Origin: Pengzhenrongella sicca | GTDB lineage: Bacteria; Actinomycetota; Actinomycetes; Actinomycetales; Cellulomonadaceae | DNA: 64,000 bases | Assembly (NCBI RefSeq): GCF_017569225.1 | Contig: NZ_CP071868.1 | Span: 3,348,001-3,412,000 of the forward strand | Reading direction: 5' to 3' | Shown: in pieces, positions 10,669-25,776 of the stretch | How the letters are laid out: every line of letters begins with the position of its first letter | Numbering within the stretch: the stretch's first letter is position 1 | Made by a program: the position numbers and the translations under genes | The notes under the pieces: generated by a model | Database searches by the model: none | Seen by the model: the letters and a program-made list of their open reading frames with translations, nothing else | Told to the model about the DNA's origin: nothing

Positions 10669-12897
10669 ATGTTCTGGGTGAACGCCCCAGTGTCGCCCCC
10701 CAGAGCCATCCGGATCCCGCCGTTCGGAGCGCGGCTGACGGCCGACGGCATCGACGTCGCGGTGCTCGCCTCGCACGCCACGGGCGTCGAGGTCTGCCTG
10801 CTCGACCTCGACCCGAGCGAGCCGACCGGCTGGCGCGAGCGCCGGGTGGCGCTCGCCGGGCCGAGCTACGGCGTCTGGCACGCCCACGTGCCCGGCGTCC
10901 GGGCGGGGCAGCACTACGGCTTCCGGGCCCACGGCGACTGGGATCCCGCGAGCGGCCTGCGGCACAACCCCGCCAAGCTCCTGGTGGACCCGTACGCGCG
11001 GGGCCTGGTCGGCGACCTGTCGTACGGCCCCGAGACCTACGGCCACGTCGTCGCCGCCGGTGGCGTGGGCGACGCGTGGGGCCCGGCCGACCCGCGCGAC
11101 TCCCGCGCGCACGTGCCGCACTCCGTCGTCGTCGACACGAGCTACGGCGGCTCGCCCGTGACCCACCCGGAGATCCCGTGGCGGGACACGGTCGTCTACG
11201 AGGCCCACGTGCGGGGCCTGACCCAGGCGCTCCCCGGCGTCCCGGCGGAGCTGCGCGGCACGTACGCCGGGCTCGCGCACCCGGCGACGGTCAGCCACCT
11301 GCTCTCGCTGGGCGTCACGACGCTCGAGCTGCTCCCCATCCAGGCGTTCACCTCGGAGCCGCACCTGATCGACAAGCACCTCACGAACTACTGGGGCTAC
11401 AACACCCTCGGGTTCTTCGCCCCGCATGCGGCCTACGCGACCGAGGCCTCCCGCCTCGGCGGCCCCGGCGCGGTGCTCGCCGAGGTCAAGGGCTCCGTGC
11501 AGCTGTTGCACGAGGCGGGCATCGAGGTCGTCCTCGACGTCGTGTACAACCACACCTGCGAAGGCGGCGACGGCGGCCAGCAGCTGTCCTGGAGAGGCCT
11601 CGACAACGCGGTGTACTACCTGCACGACGGCGGCACTCCCGCGCGCTTCGCCGACGTCACCGGCTGCGGGAACTCCCTCGACTTCCGCCGCCCGCGGGTC
11701 ATCCAGCTCGCCCTCGACTCGCTGCGCTACTGGGCCCAGGAGGTCGGGGTGGACGGCTTCCGGTTCGACCTCGCCGTGACGCTCGGGCGCGGCGTGACCG
11801 GGTTCGATCCCGACCACCCGTTCCTCGTGGCGCTGCAGACGGATCCGACGCTGGCGGGCCTCAAGCTGATCGCCGAGCCGTGGGACCTCGGCCCGGGGGG
11901 CTGGCGCACCGGGGCGTTCCCGCCGCCCTTCGCCGAGTGGAACGACCGCTACCGCAACGCGATCCGCTCGTTCTGGCTCTCCGACCCCGGGCAGGCCGCG
12001 CACGGCCGGGCCGGGCACGGCGTCGCCGAGCTCGCCACCCGGCTCGCCGGCTCGGTCGACCTGTTCGGCCACAGCGACCCGGCGCTGATGCGCGGGCCCG
12101 TCGCGTCGATGAACTTCGTCACCTCCCACGACGGCTTCACGATGGCCGACCTGGTCGCGTACGAGCACAAGCACAACGGGGCGAACGGCGAGGACGGCCG
12201 CGACGGCACCGACGACAACCGGTCGTGGGACCACGGCGTCGAGGGGCCGGTGCCGGCCGGCTCGGTCGGGATGGAGATCGTGCCCCTGCGCCGGCGCTCG
12301 ATCCGCAACCTCATGGCCACCCTGCTGCTGTCGGCCGGGACGCCGATGATCAGCGCGGGCGACGAGATCGGCCGGACGCAGCACGGCAACAACAACGCGT
12401 ACTGCCAGGACAACGAGATCTCCTGGCTCGACTGGGACGTCACCGGCTGGCGGCACGACCTCCTGGCGACGACGCGGTACCTGCTGCTGCTGCGGCGCGA
12501 GAACCCCGCGCTGCGCCCGGGCGCGTTCTTCCGCGGCGCCCCGCTGGTCGCTGGCGAGCGCGCCGACCTCGCCTGGTACGACGTCGGGGGCAAGCCACTC
12601 GACCACGACCGCTGGCACGACCCCGCCGTGCGCACCCTGCAGATGCTGCGCAGCGTCCCCGCCGACGCCGCGGGCCCGGCGCAGAGTGCGGTGCTCGTCG
12701 TCATCAACGGCGCGCTGGACGTGGTCGACGTCGCCCTGGCCGACGACCGGCCCACCGAGTGGGAGCTCGCCTGGGACAGCACGTGGGAGGAGCCGGGCGA
12801 GCGGGCGGCCGCGGCGATCGGCGGCGGGCTGCACGCCGCGTCGGGCGCGATCGCCTCCCTCGAGGCGCTCTCGCTCCGGGTCTACCTCGCCCGCTGA
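10669..12897 (+). CDS. glgX: Glycogen debranching enzyme GlgX
   Basis: GH13 isoamylase-type enzyme that hydrolyses the alpha-1,6 branches left after phosphorylase action. About 742 residues. An N-terminal CBM48-like domain (YGVWHAHVPGVRAGQHYGFR) precedes the catalytic barrel. GH13 regions are intact: DVVYNHT, the nucleophile in DGFRFDLAV, the acid in LIAEPWDLG, and FVTSHDGF. A C-terminal GTPMISAGDEIGRTQHGNNNAY region (two short blocks) is typical of GlgX. ATG 10669 lacks a ribosome site; GTG 10678, 7 nt after AACAAT, is a plausible leaderless start. It belongs functionally with glgP and glgB further right. Confidence 0.95.
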   Translation: MFWVNAPVSPPRAIRIPPFGARLTADGIDVAVLASHATGVEVCLLDLDPSEPTGWRERRVALAGPSYGVWHAHVPGVRAGQHYGFRAHGDWDPASGLRHNPAKLLVDPYARGLVGDLSYGPETYGHVVAAGGVGDAWGPADPRDSRAHVPHSVVVDTSYGGSPVTHPEIPWRDTVVYEAHVRGLTQALPGVPAELRGTYAGLAHPATVSHLLSLGVTTLELLPIQAFTSEPHLIDKHLTNYWGYNTLGFFAPHAAYATEASRLGGPGAVLAEVKGSVQLLHEAGIEVVLDVVYNHTCEGGDGGQQLSWRGLDNAVYYLHDGGTPARFADVTGCGNSLDFRRPRVIQLALDSLRYWAQEVGVDGFRFDLAVTLGRGVTGFDPDHPFLVALQTDPTLAGLKLIAEPWDLGPGGWRTGAFPPPFAEWNDRYRNAIRSFWLSDPGQAAHGRAGHGVAELATRLAGSVDLFGHSDPALMRGPVASMNFVTSHDGFTMADLVAYEHKHNGANGEDGRDGTDDNRSWDHGVEGPVPAGSVGMEIVPLRRRSIRNLMATLLLSAGTPMISAGDEIGRTQHGNNNAYCQDNEISWLDWDVTGWRHDLLATTRYLLLLRRENPALRPGAFFRGAPLVAGERADLAWYDVGGKPLDHDRWHDPAVRTLQMLRSVPADAAGPAQSAVLVVINGALDVVDVALADDRPTEWELAWDSTWEEPGERAAAAIGGGLHAASGAIASLEALSLRVYLAR

Positions 12898-12941
12898 ACG
12901 GCATCGCCCGCTAACCGCTGCGCGCGGGCGCACTGGCGGCC

Positions 12942-12947
12942 TACGCT
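12942..12947 (+). promoter_or_regulatory. -10 element for leaderless FAD dehydrogenase
   Basis: TACGCT (TAnnnT) ends 6 nt before ATG 12954, with no Shine-Dalgarno in the gap, the usual arrangement of actinobacterial leaderless genes. Confidence 0.5.
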
Positions 12948-12953
12948 GCCGCC

Positions 12954-14708
12954 ATGCCAGCGCCGGAACTGCCCGCCACCACCGACGTCGTCGTCATCGG
13001 GGCGGGTCTCGCCGGCCTCGTCGCGACGGCCGAGCTGACCCGCGCGGGGCATCGGGTCGTGCTCCTCGAGCAGGAGCCCGCGGCGAGCCTGGGCGGCCAG
13101 GCCTGGTGGTCCTTCGGGGGTCTGTTCCTGGTCGACTCCCCCGAGCAGCGCCGCCTCGGCATCAGGGACAGCGCCGACCTCGCCCTGGCGGACTGGCTGG
13201 GCTCGGCCGACTTCGCCGCCGACGGCGCCGACGCGAACCCGCGCGCCTGGGCGGAGGGCTTCGTCGACTTCGCCGCCGGCGAGCTGCGGCCCTGGCTGCA
13301 CGGGCTCGGCGTGCGCTGGTTCCCCGCGGTCCAGTGGGCCGAGCGCGGCGGCTACCTCGCGGACGGCCACGGGAACTCGGTGCCCCGGTTCCACGTCACC
13401 TGGGGCACGGGCCCGGCGATCCTTACCCCGTTCGTCGAGTCGCTGCGGCAGGCCTGGCGCGACGGCCTCGTCGAGGTCCGCTTCCGGCACCGCGTGACGG
13501 CCCTGACCACGACCGACGGACGCGTCACGGGCGTCGCGGGCGAGGTCCTCGCCGCCGACGCCGGGCTCGGGCGCGGGCAGCGGTCCTCGCGCGAGGCGGT
13601 GGGCGGCTTCGAGGTCACGGCGAGCGCCGTCGTCGTCGCCGCGGGCGGGATCGGCGCGAACCACGACCTCGTGCGGGCGACCTGGCCCGCGGAGTTCGGC
13701 GCCCTGCCCGCGCGGATGCTGTCCGGCGTGCCCGACCACGTGGACGGCGCGATGATCACGGCCGCCGCGGCCGCGGGCGGGCAGGTGCTGAATGCGGGAC
13801 GCATGTGGCACTACCCGGAGGGCATCGCCAACCACGACCCCGTCTGGACGGCGCACGGGATCCGCCTCCTACCCGGCCCGACGTCGCTGTGGCTCGACGC
13901 CGACGGCCACCGGCTGCCGGCGCCGCTGTTCCCGGGGTTCGACTCCCTCGGCGCGCTGCGGCACCTCACCTCGCGCGGGCACGACCACTCGTGGTTCGTG
14001 CTGAACAAGGCGATCATGGGCACGGAGTTCGCGCTGTCCGGCTCGGAGCAGAACCCCGACCTGACCGGCAAGGACGTGCGCGCGGTCCTGCAGCGGGCGC
14101 TGCCCGGGGCGGTCGGGCCCGTCGAGAGGTTCGCCGAGCTCTCGAGCGAGTTCGTGTGGGCGAACACCCCGGCGGACCTCGCGGCGGGGATGAACGCCCT
14201 GACCGACAGCGACGGGCACAGCGACGAGCGCGACGGGCACAGCGACGAGCGCAACGAGCGCAGCGACGAGCGCAATGGGCACAGCGGCCGGATCGACGGC
14301 GCCGAGCTGGCGCGGACGATCGCGGCGCGCGATCGCCAGGTCGCCACCGGGCTCGGCAAGGACCTGCAGGTCACGGCGACGGCCATGGCGCGCCGCTATG
14401 TCGTCGACCGCCTGATCCGGGTCGCGCCGCCCGCAGCGATGCTCGACCCGAAGGACGGCCCGCTCCTGGCGGTGCGGCTGTCCGTGCTGACGCGCAAGAC
14501 CCTCGGCGGCCTGCACACCAACCCGACCGGCCAGGTGCTGCGCCCCGACGGGTCGCCGCTCGCGGGGGTGTGGGCGGCCGGCGAGGCGGCCGGGTTCGGC
14601 GGCGGCGGCATGCACGGCCACCGCGCGCTTGAGGGCACGTTCCTGGGCGGCTGTCTGTTCTCCGGCCGGGTCGCGGGCCGCGCCGTGGCGGCCGCGCTGC
14701 GCGCGTAG
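12954..14708 (+). CDS. FAD-binding dehydrogenase (flavocytochrome-c/KstD-like family)
   Basis: A 584-residue flavoprotein of the FAD_binding_2 family. The Rossmann motif VVVIGAGLAGLVA is near residues 12-24, followed by the ribose-binding acid in VVLLEQE. The mid-domain VVVAAGGIG and the C-terminal GEAAGFGGGGMHGHRALEGT complete the FAD site. Relatives include 3-ketosteroid dehydrogenases and fumarate reductases; many actinobacterial copies are simply called FAD-binding dehydrogenase, and the substrate cannot be told here. A hydrophilic in-frame repeat (about residues 420-446) interrupts a loop of the capping domain. It sits between glgX and glgP without an evident role in glycogen metabolism. 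Confidence 0.86.
   Translation: MPAPELPATTDVVVIGAGLAGLVATAELTRAGHRVVLLEQEPAASLGGQAWWSFGGLFLVDSPEQRRLGIRDSADLALADWLGSADFAADGADANPRAWAEGFVDFAAGELRPWLHGLGVRWFPAVQWAERGGYLADGHGNSVPRFHVTWGTGPAILTPFVESLRQAWRDGLVEVRFRHRVTALTTTDGRVTGVAGEVLAADAGLGRGQRSSREAVGGFEVTASAVVVAAGGIGANHDLVRATWPAEFGALPARMLSGVPDHVDGAMITAAAAAGGQVLNAGRMWHYPEGIANHDPVWTAHGIRLLPGPTSLWLDADGHRLPAPLFPGFDSLGALRHLTSRGHDHSWFVLNKAIMGTEFALSGSEQNPDLTGKDVRAVLQRALPGAVGPVERFAELSSEFVWANTPADLAAGMNALTDSDGHSDERDGHSDERNERSDERNGHSGRIDGAELARTIAARDRQVATGLGKDLQVTATAMARRYVVDRLIRVAPPAAMLDPKDGPLLAVRLSVLTRKTLGGLHTNPTGQVLRPDGSPLAGVWAAGEAAGFGGGGMHGHRALEGTFLGGCLFSGRVAGRAVAAALRA
14211..14290 (+). repeat. 21-bp tandem repeat inside the FAD dehydrogenase
   Basis: Units at 14211-14231 and 14232-14252 are identical; 14253-14273 is a diverged copy and 14274-14290 a partial one. 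The reading frame is kept, giving DGHSDER-type heptapeptides. It looks like slipped-strand expansion within a surface loop. Confidence 0.85.
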
Positions 14709-14730
14709 GGCGAGCGGCCGCAGAACCGGC

Positions 14731-14772
14731 GACGTCCGCACCCCGTGGGTTCACCACGGGATGCGGACGTCG
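14731..14772. terminator. Bidirectional terminator between the FAD dehydrogenase and glgP
   Basis: An 18-bp inverted repeat (14731-14748 with 14755-14772) with a loop of about 6 nt and a single mismatch that becomes a G-U pair when read from the minus strand. It sits between the two convergent stop codons (14708 and 14803). No long T-run follows, as is usual in high-GC genomes. Confidence 0.8.
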
Positions 14773-14802
14773 TTTGGTGCGGGTGCTTCAGGTCGGGCGC
14801 CG

Positions 14803-17379
14803 TCAGGTCGCGTTGGCGACCAGGCCGAGCTCGGCGATCGACGCCAGGCGCGCGTGCTTGGGCACGATGCGCACGGTGTAGCCAAACGGTCCCGACGCGG
14901 CAAGCTTGACGTCGCCGCCGAACGCGTGCCGACCGCCCTCGTACGCCTCGTCGTGCGCGAGCGGCAGGGTGCCGAAGGTCGACAGGTCGTCGGCCTCCGT
15001 GACACGCCCGTGCACGACCTGCACCTCGACGTCCGACGGCGAGAGCGCGCCGAGCGACACGTACGCCCGCACGTGCAGCTCGTCGCCTACCTGCGGGACC
15101 TCGCCGACGCCGGACTCGATGTGGTCGACCCGGACGTTCGGCCACTCGGAGCGGACCGTCGCCTTCCACGCGGCGAGCTCGCGCGCCCCCGCGAACGTGT
15201 CGGCGCCGAGCTCGCGCCCCGCGACGGCGGCCGGCGCGTACAGGTGCTGCACGTAGTCGGCGACCATGCGCGTGGCCTGGACCTTCGGGCCGAGCGTCGC
15301 GAGCGTGTGTCGGATCATCTCGAGCCAGGTGACGGGCAGCCCGCGCTCGTCGCGGTCGTAGAAGCGGGCCGCGACCTGGTTCTCGATGAGGTCGTACAGC
15401 GCGGCGGCCTCGAGCGTGTCGCGCCGGTCGGCGTCCTCGACGCCGTCGGCGGTCGGGATCGCCCAGCCGTTCTCGCCGTCGAACCACTCGTCCCACCAGC
15501 CGTCGAGGATCGAGAGGTTCAGCCCGCCGTTGAGCGCCGACTTCATGCCGGAGGTACCCGACGCCTCGAGCGGGCGCAGCGGGTTGTTGAGCCAGACGTC
15601 GCAGCCCGGGTAGAGCGCCTGCGCCATGGCGATGTCGTAGTTCGGCAGGAAGACGATGCGGTTGCGGACGTCCGCCGCGTCGGTGAACCGCACGAGCTGC
15701 TGGATCAGCCGCTTGCCCTGCTCGTCCGCCGGGTGGGACTTCCCGGCGATGATCATCTGGACCGGCTTGTCCGGGTCGGTGAGCAGGGCCCGGAGCCGCT
15801 CCGGGTCGCTCAGCATGAGCGTGAGCCGCTTGTAGGTCGGCACCCGCCGTGCGAACCCGATCGTGAGCACGTCGGGCGAGAGCGCGTCGTCGACCCAGCC
15901 GAGCTCGGCCGGGCTGGCCCCGCGCTGGCGCCACGACGCCCGCAGGCGGCCGCGCGCGTTCTTCACGAGCTGGGTGCGCAATGTGTGCCGCATCGCCCAG
16001 AGCTCGGTGTCGGTGATGCCGTCGGTGCGCAGCCAGCCCGTGCCGGTCGCGACCTCCTCGGACGTGAAGCGCTCCGCGGCGAGGTCGATCAGGCGGCGGT
16101 CGACCCAGGTCGGGGCGTGCACGCCGTTCGTCACGGACGCGATCGGCACCTCGGTCTCGTCGAATCCCGGCCAGAGCTCGCTGAACATGCCGCGCGAGAC
16201 CTCGCCGTGCAGCAGCGAGACGCCGTTGGCGCGGCCACCGAAGCGCAGGCCCATGATGGCCATGTTGAACATCGTCGGGTCGCCGCCGGGGTAATTCTCC
16301 GCGCCGAGCCCGAGCACCTTGTCGACGCCGATGCCGGGAGTCGAGTTGTCGCCGCCGAAGTACTGCGCGACGAGGTCGGACTCGAAGCGGTCGATGCCGG
16401 CCGGGACCGGGGTGTGCGTCGTGAACACGGTCGCGGCGCGCACTGCCTCGAGAGCCTCCTCGAACGTCAGGCCGGAGCCGGTGACGAGCTCACGGATGCG
16501 CTCGACGCCGAGGAACCCGGCGTGCCCCTCGTTGGTGTGGTAGACCTCCGGCTCGACCGCGCCGGTCAGGCGCGACCACAGCCGCACCGCGCGGACGCCG
16601 CCGACGCCCAGGAGCAGCTCCTGCTGCAGCCGGTGCTCGCCGCCGCCGCCGTACAGGCGGTCGGTCACCTTACGCGCAGCCTCGTCGTTCTCCGGGACGT
16701 TCGAGTCCAGCAGGAGCAGCGGGACGCGGCCGACGGCGGCCATCCAGACCCGCGCGTGCAGCTCGCGGCCGCTGGGCAGGCCGACCGACACGATCGCCGG
16801 GCTGCCGTCCGCCTCGCGCACCAGGCGCAGCGGCAGACCGTCGGGGTCGAGCACCGGGTAGGTCTCGACCTGCCAGCCGTCGCGGGTGAGCGACTGCTTG
16901 AAGTAGCCCGCGCCGTAGAGCAGGCCGACGCCGATGATCGGCGCGCCGAGGTCCGAGGCGCTCTTGAGGTGGTCGCCCGCGAGGATGCCGAGCCCACCGG
17001 AGTACTGCGGCAGCACCGACGTGATCCCGAACTCGGGCGAGAAGTACGCGATCGCCGCGGGCATCGACCGGCCCTGGCTCGCAACCGACTGGTACCAGCG
17101 CGGGTCGACCAGGTAATGGTGCAGGTCCTGGGCGGACGTGCGGACCTGCGCGACGAAGTCCTCGTCGGCGGCGAGGGCCGCGAGCCGCTCGGGCCCGAGC
17201 GCGCCGAGGAGTGCGACCGGATCGCCCTTGACGGTCGCCCACAGGTGCGGGTCGATCGTCTCGAACAGGTCGCGAGTGGGCGCATGCCAGGACCAGCGCA
17301 GGTTGTGCGCCAGCTCGTCTAGATCCTGGAGTGCGGCCGGCAGGAGCGTGCGGACGGTGAATCGACGGATGGCTTTCAC
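14803..17379 (-). CDS. glgP: Alpha-glucan (glycogen) phosphorylase, GT35
   Basis: Releases glucose-1-phosphate from glycogen ends. The 858-residue protein is of the actinobacterial/archaeal alpha-glucan phosphorylase type. It opens with the DUF3417-like segment (HNLRWSWHAPTRDLF). YHTNEGHAGFL, VFTTHTPVPAGIDRF and NMAIMGLRF follow. The PLP-site region is PLRPLEASGTSGMKSALNG, with its Lys the predicted Schiff-base residue. GTG 17379 is chosen because TAAGGT lies exactly 7 nt upstream (leaderless) and homology begins there; the open frame extends further upstream with only unrelated, basic sequence. It diverges from glgE. Confidence 0.95.
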   Translation of the reverse strand: MKAIRRFTVRTLLPAALQDLDELAHNLRWSWHAPTRDLFETIDPHLWATVKGDPVALLGALGPERLAALAADEDFVAQVRTSAQDLHHYLVDPRWYQSVASQGRSMPAAIAYFSPEFGITSVLPQYSGGLGILAGDHLKSASDLGAPIIGVGLLYGAGYFKQSLTRDGWQVETYPVLDPDGLPLRLVREADGSPAIVSVGLPSGRELHARVWMAAVGRVPLLLLDSNVPENDEAARKVTDRLYGGGGEHRLQQELLLGVGGVRAVRLWSRLTGAVEPEVYHTNEGHAGFLGVERIRELVTGSGLTFEEALEAVRAATVFTTHTPVPAGIDRFESDLVAQYFGGDNSTPGIGVDKVLGLGAENYPGGDPTMFNMAIMGLRFGGRANGVSLLHGEVSRGMFSELWPGFDETEVPIASVTNGVHAPTWVDRRLIDLAAERFTSEEVATGTGWLRTDGITDTELWAMRHTLRTQLVKNARGRLRASWRQRGASPAELGWVDDALSPDVLTIGFARRVPTYKRLTLMLSDPERLRALLTDPDKPVQMIIAGKSHPADEQGKRLIQQLVRFTDAADVRNRIVFLPNYDIAMAQALYPGCDVWLNNPLRPLEASGTSGMKSALNGGLNLSILDGWWDEWFDGENGWAIPTADGVEDADRRDTLEAAALYDLIENQVAARFYDRDERGLPVTWLEMIRHTLATLGPKVQATRMVADYVQHLYAPAAVAGRELGADTFAGARELAAWKATVRSEWPNVRVDHIESGVGEVPQVGDELHVRAYVSLGALSPSDVEVQVVHGRVTEADDLSTFGTLPLAHDEAYEGGRHAFGGDVKLAASGPFGYTVRIVPKHARLASIAELGLVANAT

Positions 17380-17386
17380 GTGCCAG

Positions 17387-17392
17387 ACCTTA
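17387..17392 (-). promoter_or_regulatory. -10 element for leaderless glgP
   Basis: TAAGGT on the minus strand, 7 nt before GTG 17379. TGCAAC at 17410-17415, 17 bp further upstream, could be a weak -35. Confidence 0.55.
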
Positions 17393-17531
17393 CAAGTCGA
17401 GACGCGCGTGTTGCACGCTCGTCCGTGTCGCGCTTGGCGAGACCGCCGACACGCCTCGCAACGCCCGGCCGACGCCCGGACGACACCCCGGCGCGGGCCC
17501 GCCCCCCGACGCGGCCGGAGGCAGGGCTCGA

Positions 17532-17537
17532 TAGGTT
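17532..17537 (+). promoter_or_regulatory. -10 element for leaderless glgE
   Basis: TAGGTT, 6 nt before GTG 17544. The 164-nt divergent gap (17380-17543) thus holds facing promoters for glycogen breakdown (glgP) and glucan synthesis (glgE-treS-mak-glgB). No clear operator palindrome is visible between them. Confidence 0.55.
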
Positions 17538-17543
17538 CGGGGG

Positions 17544-21343
<3,800 letters not shown>

Positions 21344-21377
21344 CCCACCCGCACCCCGAGCGATTCGGAGCCTGCCC

Positions 21378-22724
21378 ATGACCACCCCCGCCCATCAACC
21401 GGCGCAGCCGGCATCCGTGAGCGACGCCGAGCTGCTCGCGGTCCTGCGCGACTGGCTGCCCGAGCGCCGCTGGTTCCCGGCGAAGGACGGCGACGCGGAG
21501 ATCACCTCGGCGGGGGCGTTGACCCTCGTCGACCCCCGCGGCGAGGCGGAGATCCGCATCCTGCTGGTCCGCGTCGTCTCGCCGACCGTCGACGTCGTGC
21601 TGCAGGTGCCGCTGTCGCTGCACCGCGGCCGGAACCGGGCGTCCGGCGCCGGCTGGATCGCGACGATCGGCACGCCGCCGGTCGACGTGCGCGACGGCGT
21701 CGGCGACCCCGCGTTCCTGCGGGCGTGGCTCGAGGCGGCGAGCGGGCCCGGCTCGGCACCCGCCGACCTCGACGTCGACCTCGACAAGGCCCATGTCATC
21801 ACGGGCGAGCAGTCCAACACCTCCGTGATCCTGCCGGGCGCCGACGGCGACGCGCGGGGCGGCGCGATCCTGAAGATCTTCCGGGCGCTGACCCCGGGCG
21901 ACAACCCCGACGTCGACGTCCCCCGCCGGCTCGCGGCCGACGGCTGGTGGCACGTGCCGCGCCCGCTCGGCTGGCTCGAGGGGTCGTGGTCCGAGGACGG
22001 CGCGCCCGCGGCCGGGCACCTCGCGGTGCTGAGCGAGTTCGTGACGCAGGCCGCCGACGGCTTCGAGCTCGCGTGCGACCTCGCCGGCAGGGGCGAGTCG
22101 TTCGCCGACCTCGCGGCCGACCTGGGCGCGGTGGTCGCGAGCATGCACCGCGCGCTCGCGGCCGCCATCCCGGTCGCACAGACGCCGGCCGACGCCGCCG
22201 CGACGGAGCTCGCCGCCTCGCTGGCCGCGCGCTTCCGGTGGGCCCGCGGCGCCGTGCCCGGGCTCGACGCCTGGGCGCCGGCCGTCGCCGCGCGCGTCGC
22301 GCACCTGGCGGCCCGCACGGACCTGCCCAACCGCCAGCGCGTGCACGGCGACCTGCACCTCGGGCAGGCGCTCCGCGCCCGCGGGGAATGGTTCATCACC
22401 GACTTCGAGGGCGAGCCGCTCAGCACGGTGGCCGACCGCACCCGCCCCGACCTCGCGCTGCGGGACATCGCCGGCGTGCTGCGCTCGATCGACTACGCGG
22501 CCGCCGTCAGCGGCGGCACGCCCGACTGGATCGAGACCGCGCGCGCGAGCCTGCTGGCCGGGTACGCGACGTCGTCGGGCACCACGGCCGACGCCGAGCT
22601 GCTCGAGGTGCTCGAGCTCGACAAGGCGCTCTACGAGGCGGTCTACGAGGCGCGCAACCGGCCGCAGTGGACCCACATCCCCGCGGCCGCGCTGACTCGG
22701 CTGCTCGGCCCCGGTACCGCCTGA
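21378..22724 (+). CDS. mak: Maltokinase (Mak/Pep2)
   Basis: Phosphorylates maltose to maltose-1-phosphate with ATP, the GlgE substrate. 448 residues. The N-terminal cap ([14 protein letters not shown]) is the mycobacterial-type maltokinase domain. The kinase core shows [20 protein letters not shown] with the ATP-binding Lys, the catalytic loop [13 protein letters not shown] and the metal-binding [10 protein letters not shown]. It starts 34 nt after treS, with GGAG about 7 nt before ATG 21378, in the same transcription unit as glgE-treS and probably glgB. Confidence 0.95.
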   Translation: MTTPAHQPAQPASVSDAELLAVLRDWLPERRWFPAKDGDAEITSAGALTLVDPRGEAEIRILLVRVVSPTVDVVLQVPLSLHRGRNRASGAGWIATIGTPPVDVRDGVGDPAFLRAWLEAASGPGSAPADLDVDLDKAHVITGEQSNTSVILPGADGDARGGAILKIFRALTPGDNPDVDVPRRLAADGWWHVPRPLGWLEGSWSEDGAPAAGHLAVLSEFVTQAADGFELACDLAGRGESFADLAADLGAVVASMHRALAAAIPVAQTPADAAATELAASLAARFRWARGAVPGLDAWAPAVAARVAHLAARTDLPNRQRVHGDLHLGQALRARGEWFITDFEGEPLSTVADRTRPDLALRDIAGVLRSIDYAAAVSGGTPDWIETARASLLAGYATSSGTTADAELLEVLELDKALYEAVYEARNRPQWTHIPAAALTRLLGPGTA

Positions 22725-22732
22725 CCTGCACC

Positions 22733-22759
22733 GGCGGGGGCAAGATTCCGGCCCCCGCC
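22733..22759 (+). other. GC-rich hairpin between mak and glgB
   Basis: A perfect 9-bp stem (22733-22741 with 22751-22759) and a 9-nt loop, just after the mak stop. There is no T-run. A second small hairpin (CCACGCC 22787-22793 with GGCGTGG 22797-22803) abuts the glgB ribosome site. Together they could lower or tune glgB expression relative to mak; whether either acts as a terminator is unclear. Confidence 0.5.
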
Positions 22760-22815
22760 CGCATGTCCGGGTCGAGAAGTGCGCGCCCACGCCATCGGCG
22801 TGGAAAGGTGGAACC

Positions 22816-25011
<2,196 letters not shown>

Positions 25012-25020
25012 CCCGCGCGG

Positions 25021-25087
25021 CGCTTCGGCGCTTCGGCGCTTCGGCACTTCGGCGCTTCGCGCGCCGCTCGAGTTCGAGTTCGAGTTC
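25021..25087 (+). repeat. Tandem 8-bp and 6-bp repeats downstream of glgB
   Basis: Five copies of CGCTTCGG, with small variations, fill 25021-25060; three copies of GAGTTC fill 25070-25087. Further isolated CGAGTTCG or CGAACTCG words occur to about 25150. No open frame uses them sensibly. Confidence 0.8.
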
Positions 25088-25174
25088 GCGAGTCTGTGCC
25101 GAGTTCGCGGATCTCGATCCGGTCCTCGGTGCGGAATGGCGAACTCGCGGGCGGGTGCCTGACTCACCGAGGCC

Positions 25175-25435
25175 GTGATCGAGGTGGGCTGCGCCGTGGA
25201 CGCTGACGGCGTGCACCCGTGGCCGGTCGCGCCCGTCGAGGGCCACATGCTCGGACTGATGTCGCAGGTGAAGGCGGCTGAGCAGCTGACGATCGGTGCC
25301 GCGCTCGAGGGGTCTGCCGAGCTGGCGTGGAAGGCGTTCGGGCTGCACCCGCTCGTCGATTCCGTCGCGGTCGGCCGCTCGTTGCTGTCCGGCTACACCC
25401 AGGCCTTCCCCGACCTTGGCCGCGCGTTGTCCTGA
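25175..25435 (+). pseudogene. 3' remnant of a GH4 6-phospho-beta-glucosidase gene
   Basis: The 86 residues from GTG 25175 to TGA 25435 match only the C-terminal end of GH4 6-phospho-beta-glucosidases (CelF/LicH type): IEVGCAVDADGVHPWPV, then GLMSQVKAAEQLTIGAAL, then KAFGLHPLVDSVAV. The NAD-binding N-terminus and the Mn-binding Cys and His sites of the family (about 350 residues) are missing. The DNA just upstream is repeats and has an in-frame TGA near 25160. It is therefore a truncated gene, not a small functional protein. Family assignment rests on the conserved C-terminal block as I know it. Confidence 0.75.
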
Positions 25436-25451
25436 GGCCCGCTGTTGGGCC

Positions 25452-25533
25452 CGAGTTCGTCATTCCTTGGGTGGCGAGTTCGTCCCTGTGTGGCGAGTTC
25501 GTCGTTGTGTGGTGAGTTCGTCCGTCCTCGTGG
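25452..25533 (+). repeat. Approximately 19-bp direct repeats, CGAGTTCGTC family
   Basis: Four adjacent copies begin at 25452, 25475, 25494 and 25513, each starting (C/T)GAGTTCGTC and ending in GTGG. The middle two are 19 bp and nearly identical. An inverted GACGAACTCG follows near 25542-25551. The array sits between the GH4 remnant and the rrn terminator. Confidence 0.8.
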
Positions 25534-25575
25534 ACGTTCTCGGCGGGGAAGGACGAACTCGCTGGTTTGGGGACG

Positions 25576-25609
25576 ACAAAGAGCCACCCCCGAAGGGGTG
25601 GCTCTTTGT
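25576..25609 (-). terminator. rrn operon terminator
   Basis: A perfect 15-bp stem (25576-25590 with 25595-25609) whose loop on the minus strand is UUCG closed by C-G, an extra-stable tetraloop. The stem ends in GGCUCUUUGU on the transcript. It lies about 10 nt past the 5S rRNA 3' end. Confidence 0.92.
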
Positions 25610-25619
25610 GTAATGGTTG

Positions 25620-25736
25620 TCCGGCGGCGACCTACTCTCCCACACAGTCTCCCGTGCAGTACCATCGGCGCAGAGGGGCTTAGCTTCCGGGTTCGGAATG
25701 GGACCGGGCGTTTCCCCCTCGCTATGACCGCCGTAA
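25620..25736 (-). rRNA. rrf: 5S ribosomal RNA
   Basis: The minus strand reads GTTACGGCGGTCATAGCG at the 5' end, contains CCCATTCCGAACCCGGAAG and ends GTCGCCGCCGGAC, so the two ends pair as expected. Ends are set by similarity to actinobacterial 5S and may be off by 1-3 nt. Confidence 0.95.
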
Positions 25737-25776
25737 CTCTATGGAGATATCTGGTTGCGGGTATACCCGTCCGTAT

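Noticed and set aside
25452-25533. CRISPR array
   Set aside because: Units are about 19 bp with no distinct spacers between them and no cas genes in the window.
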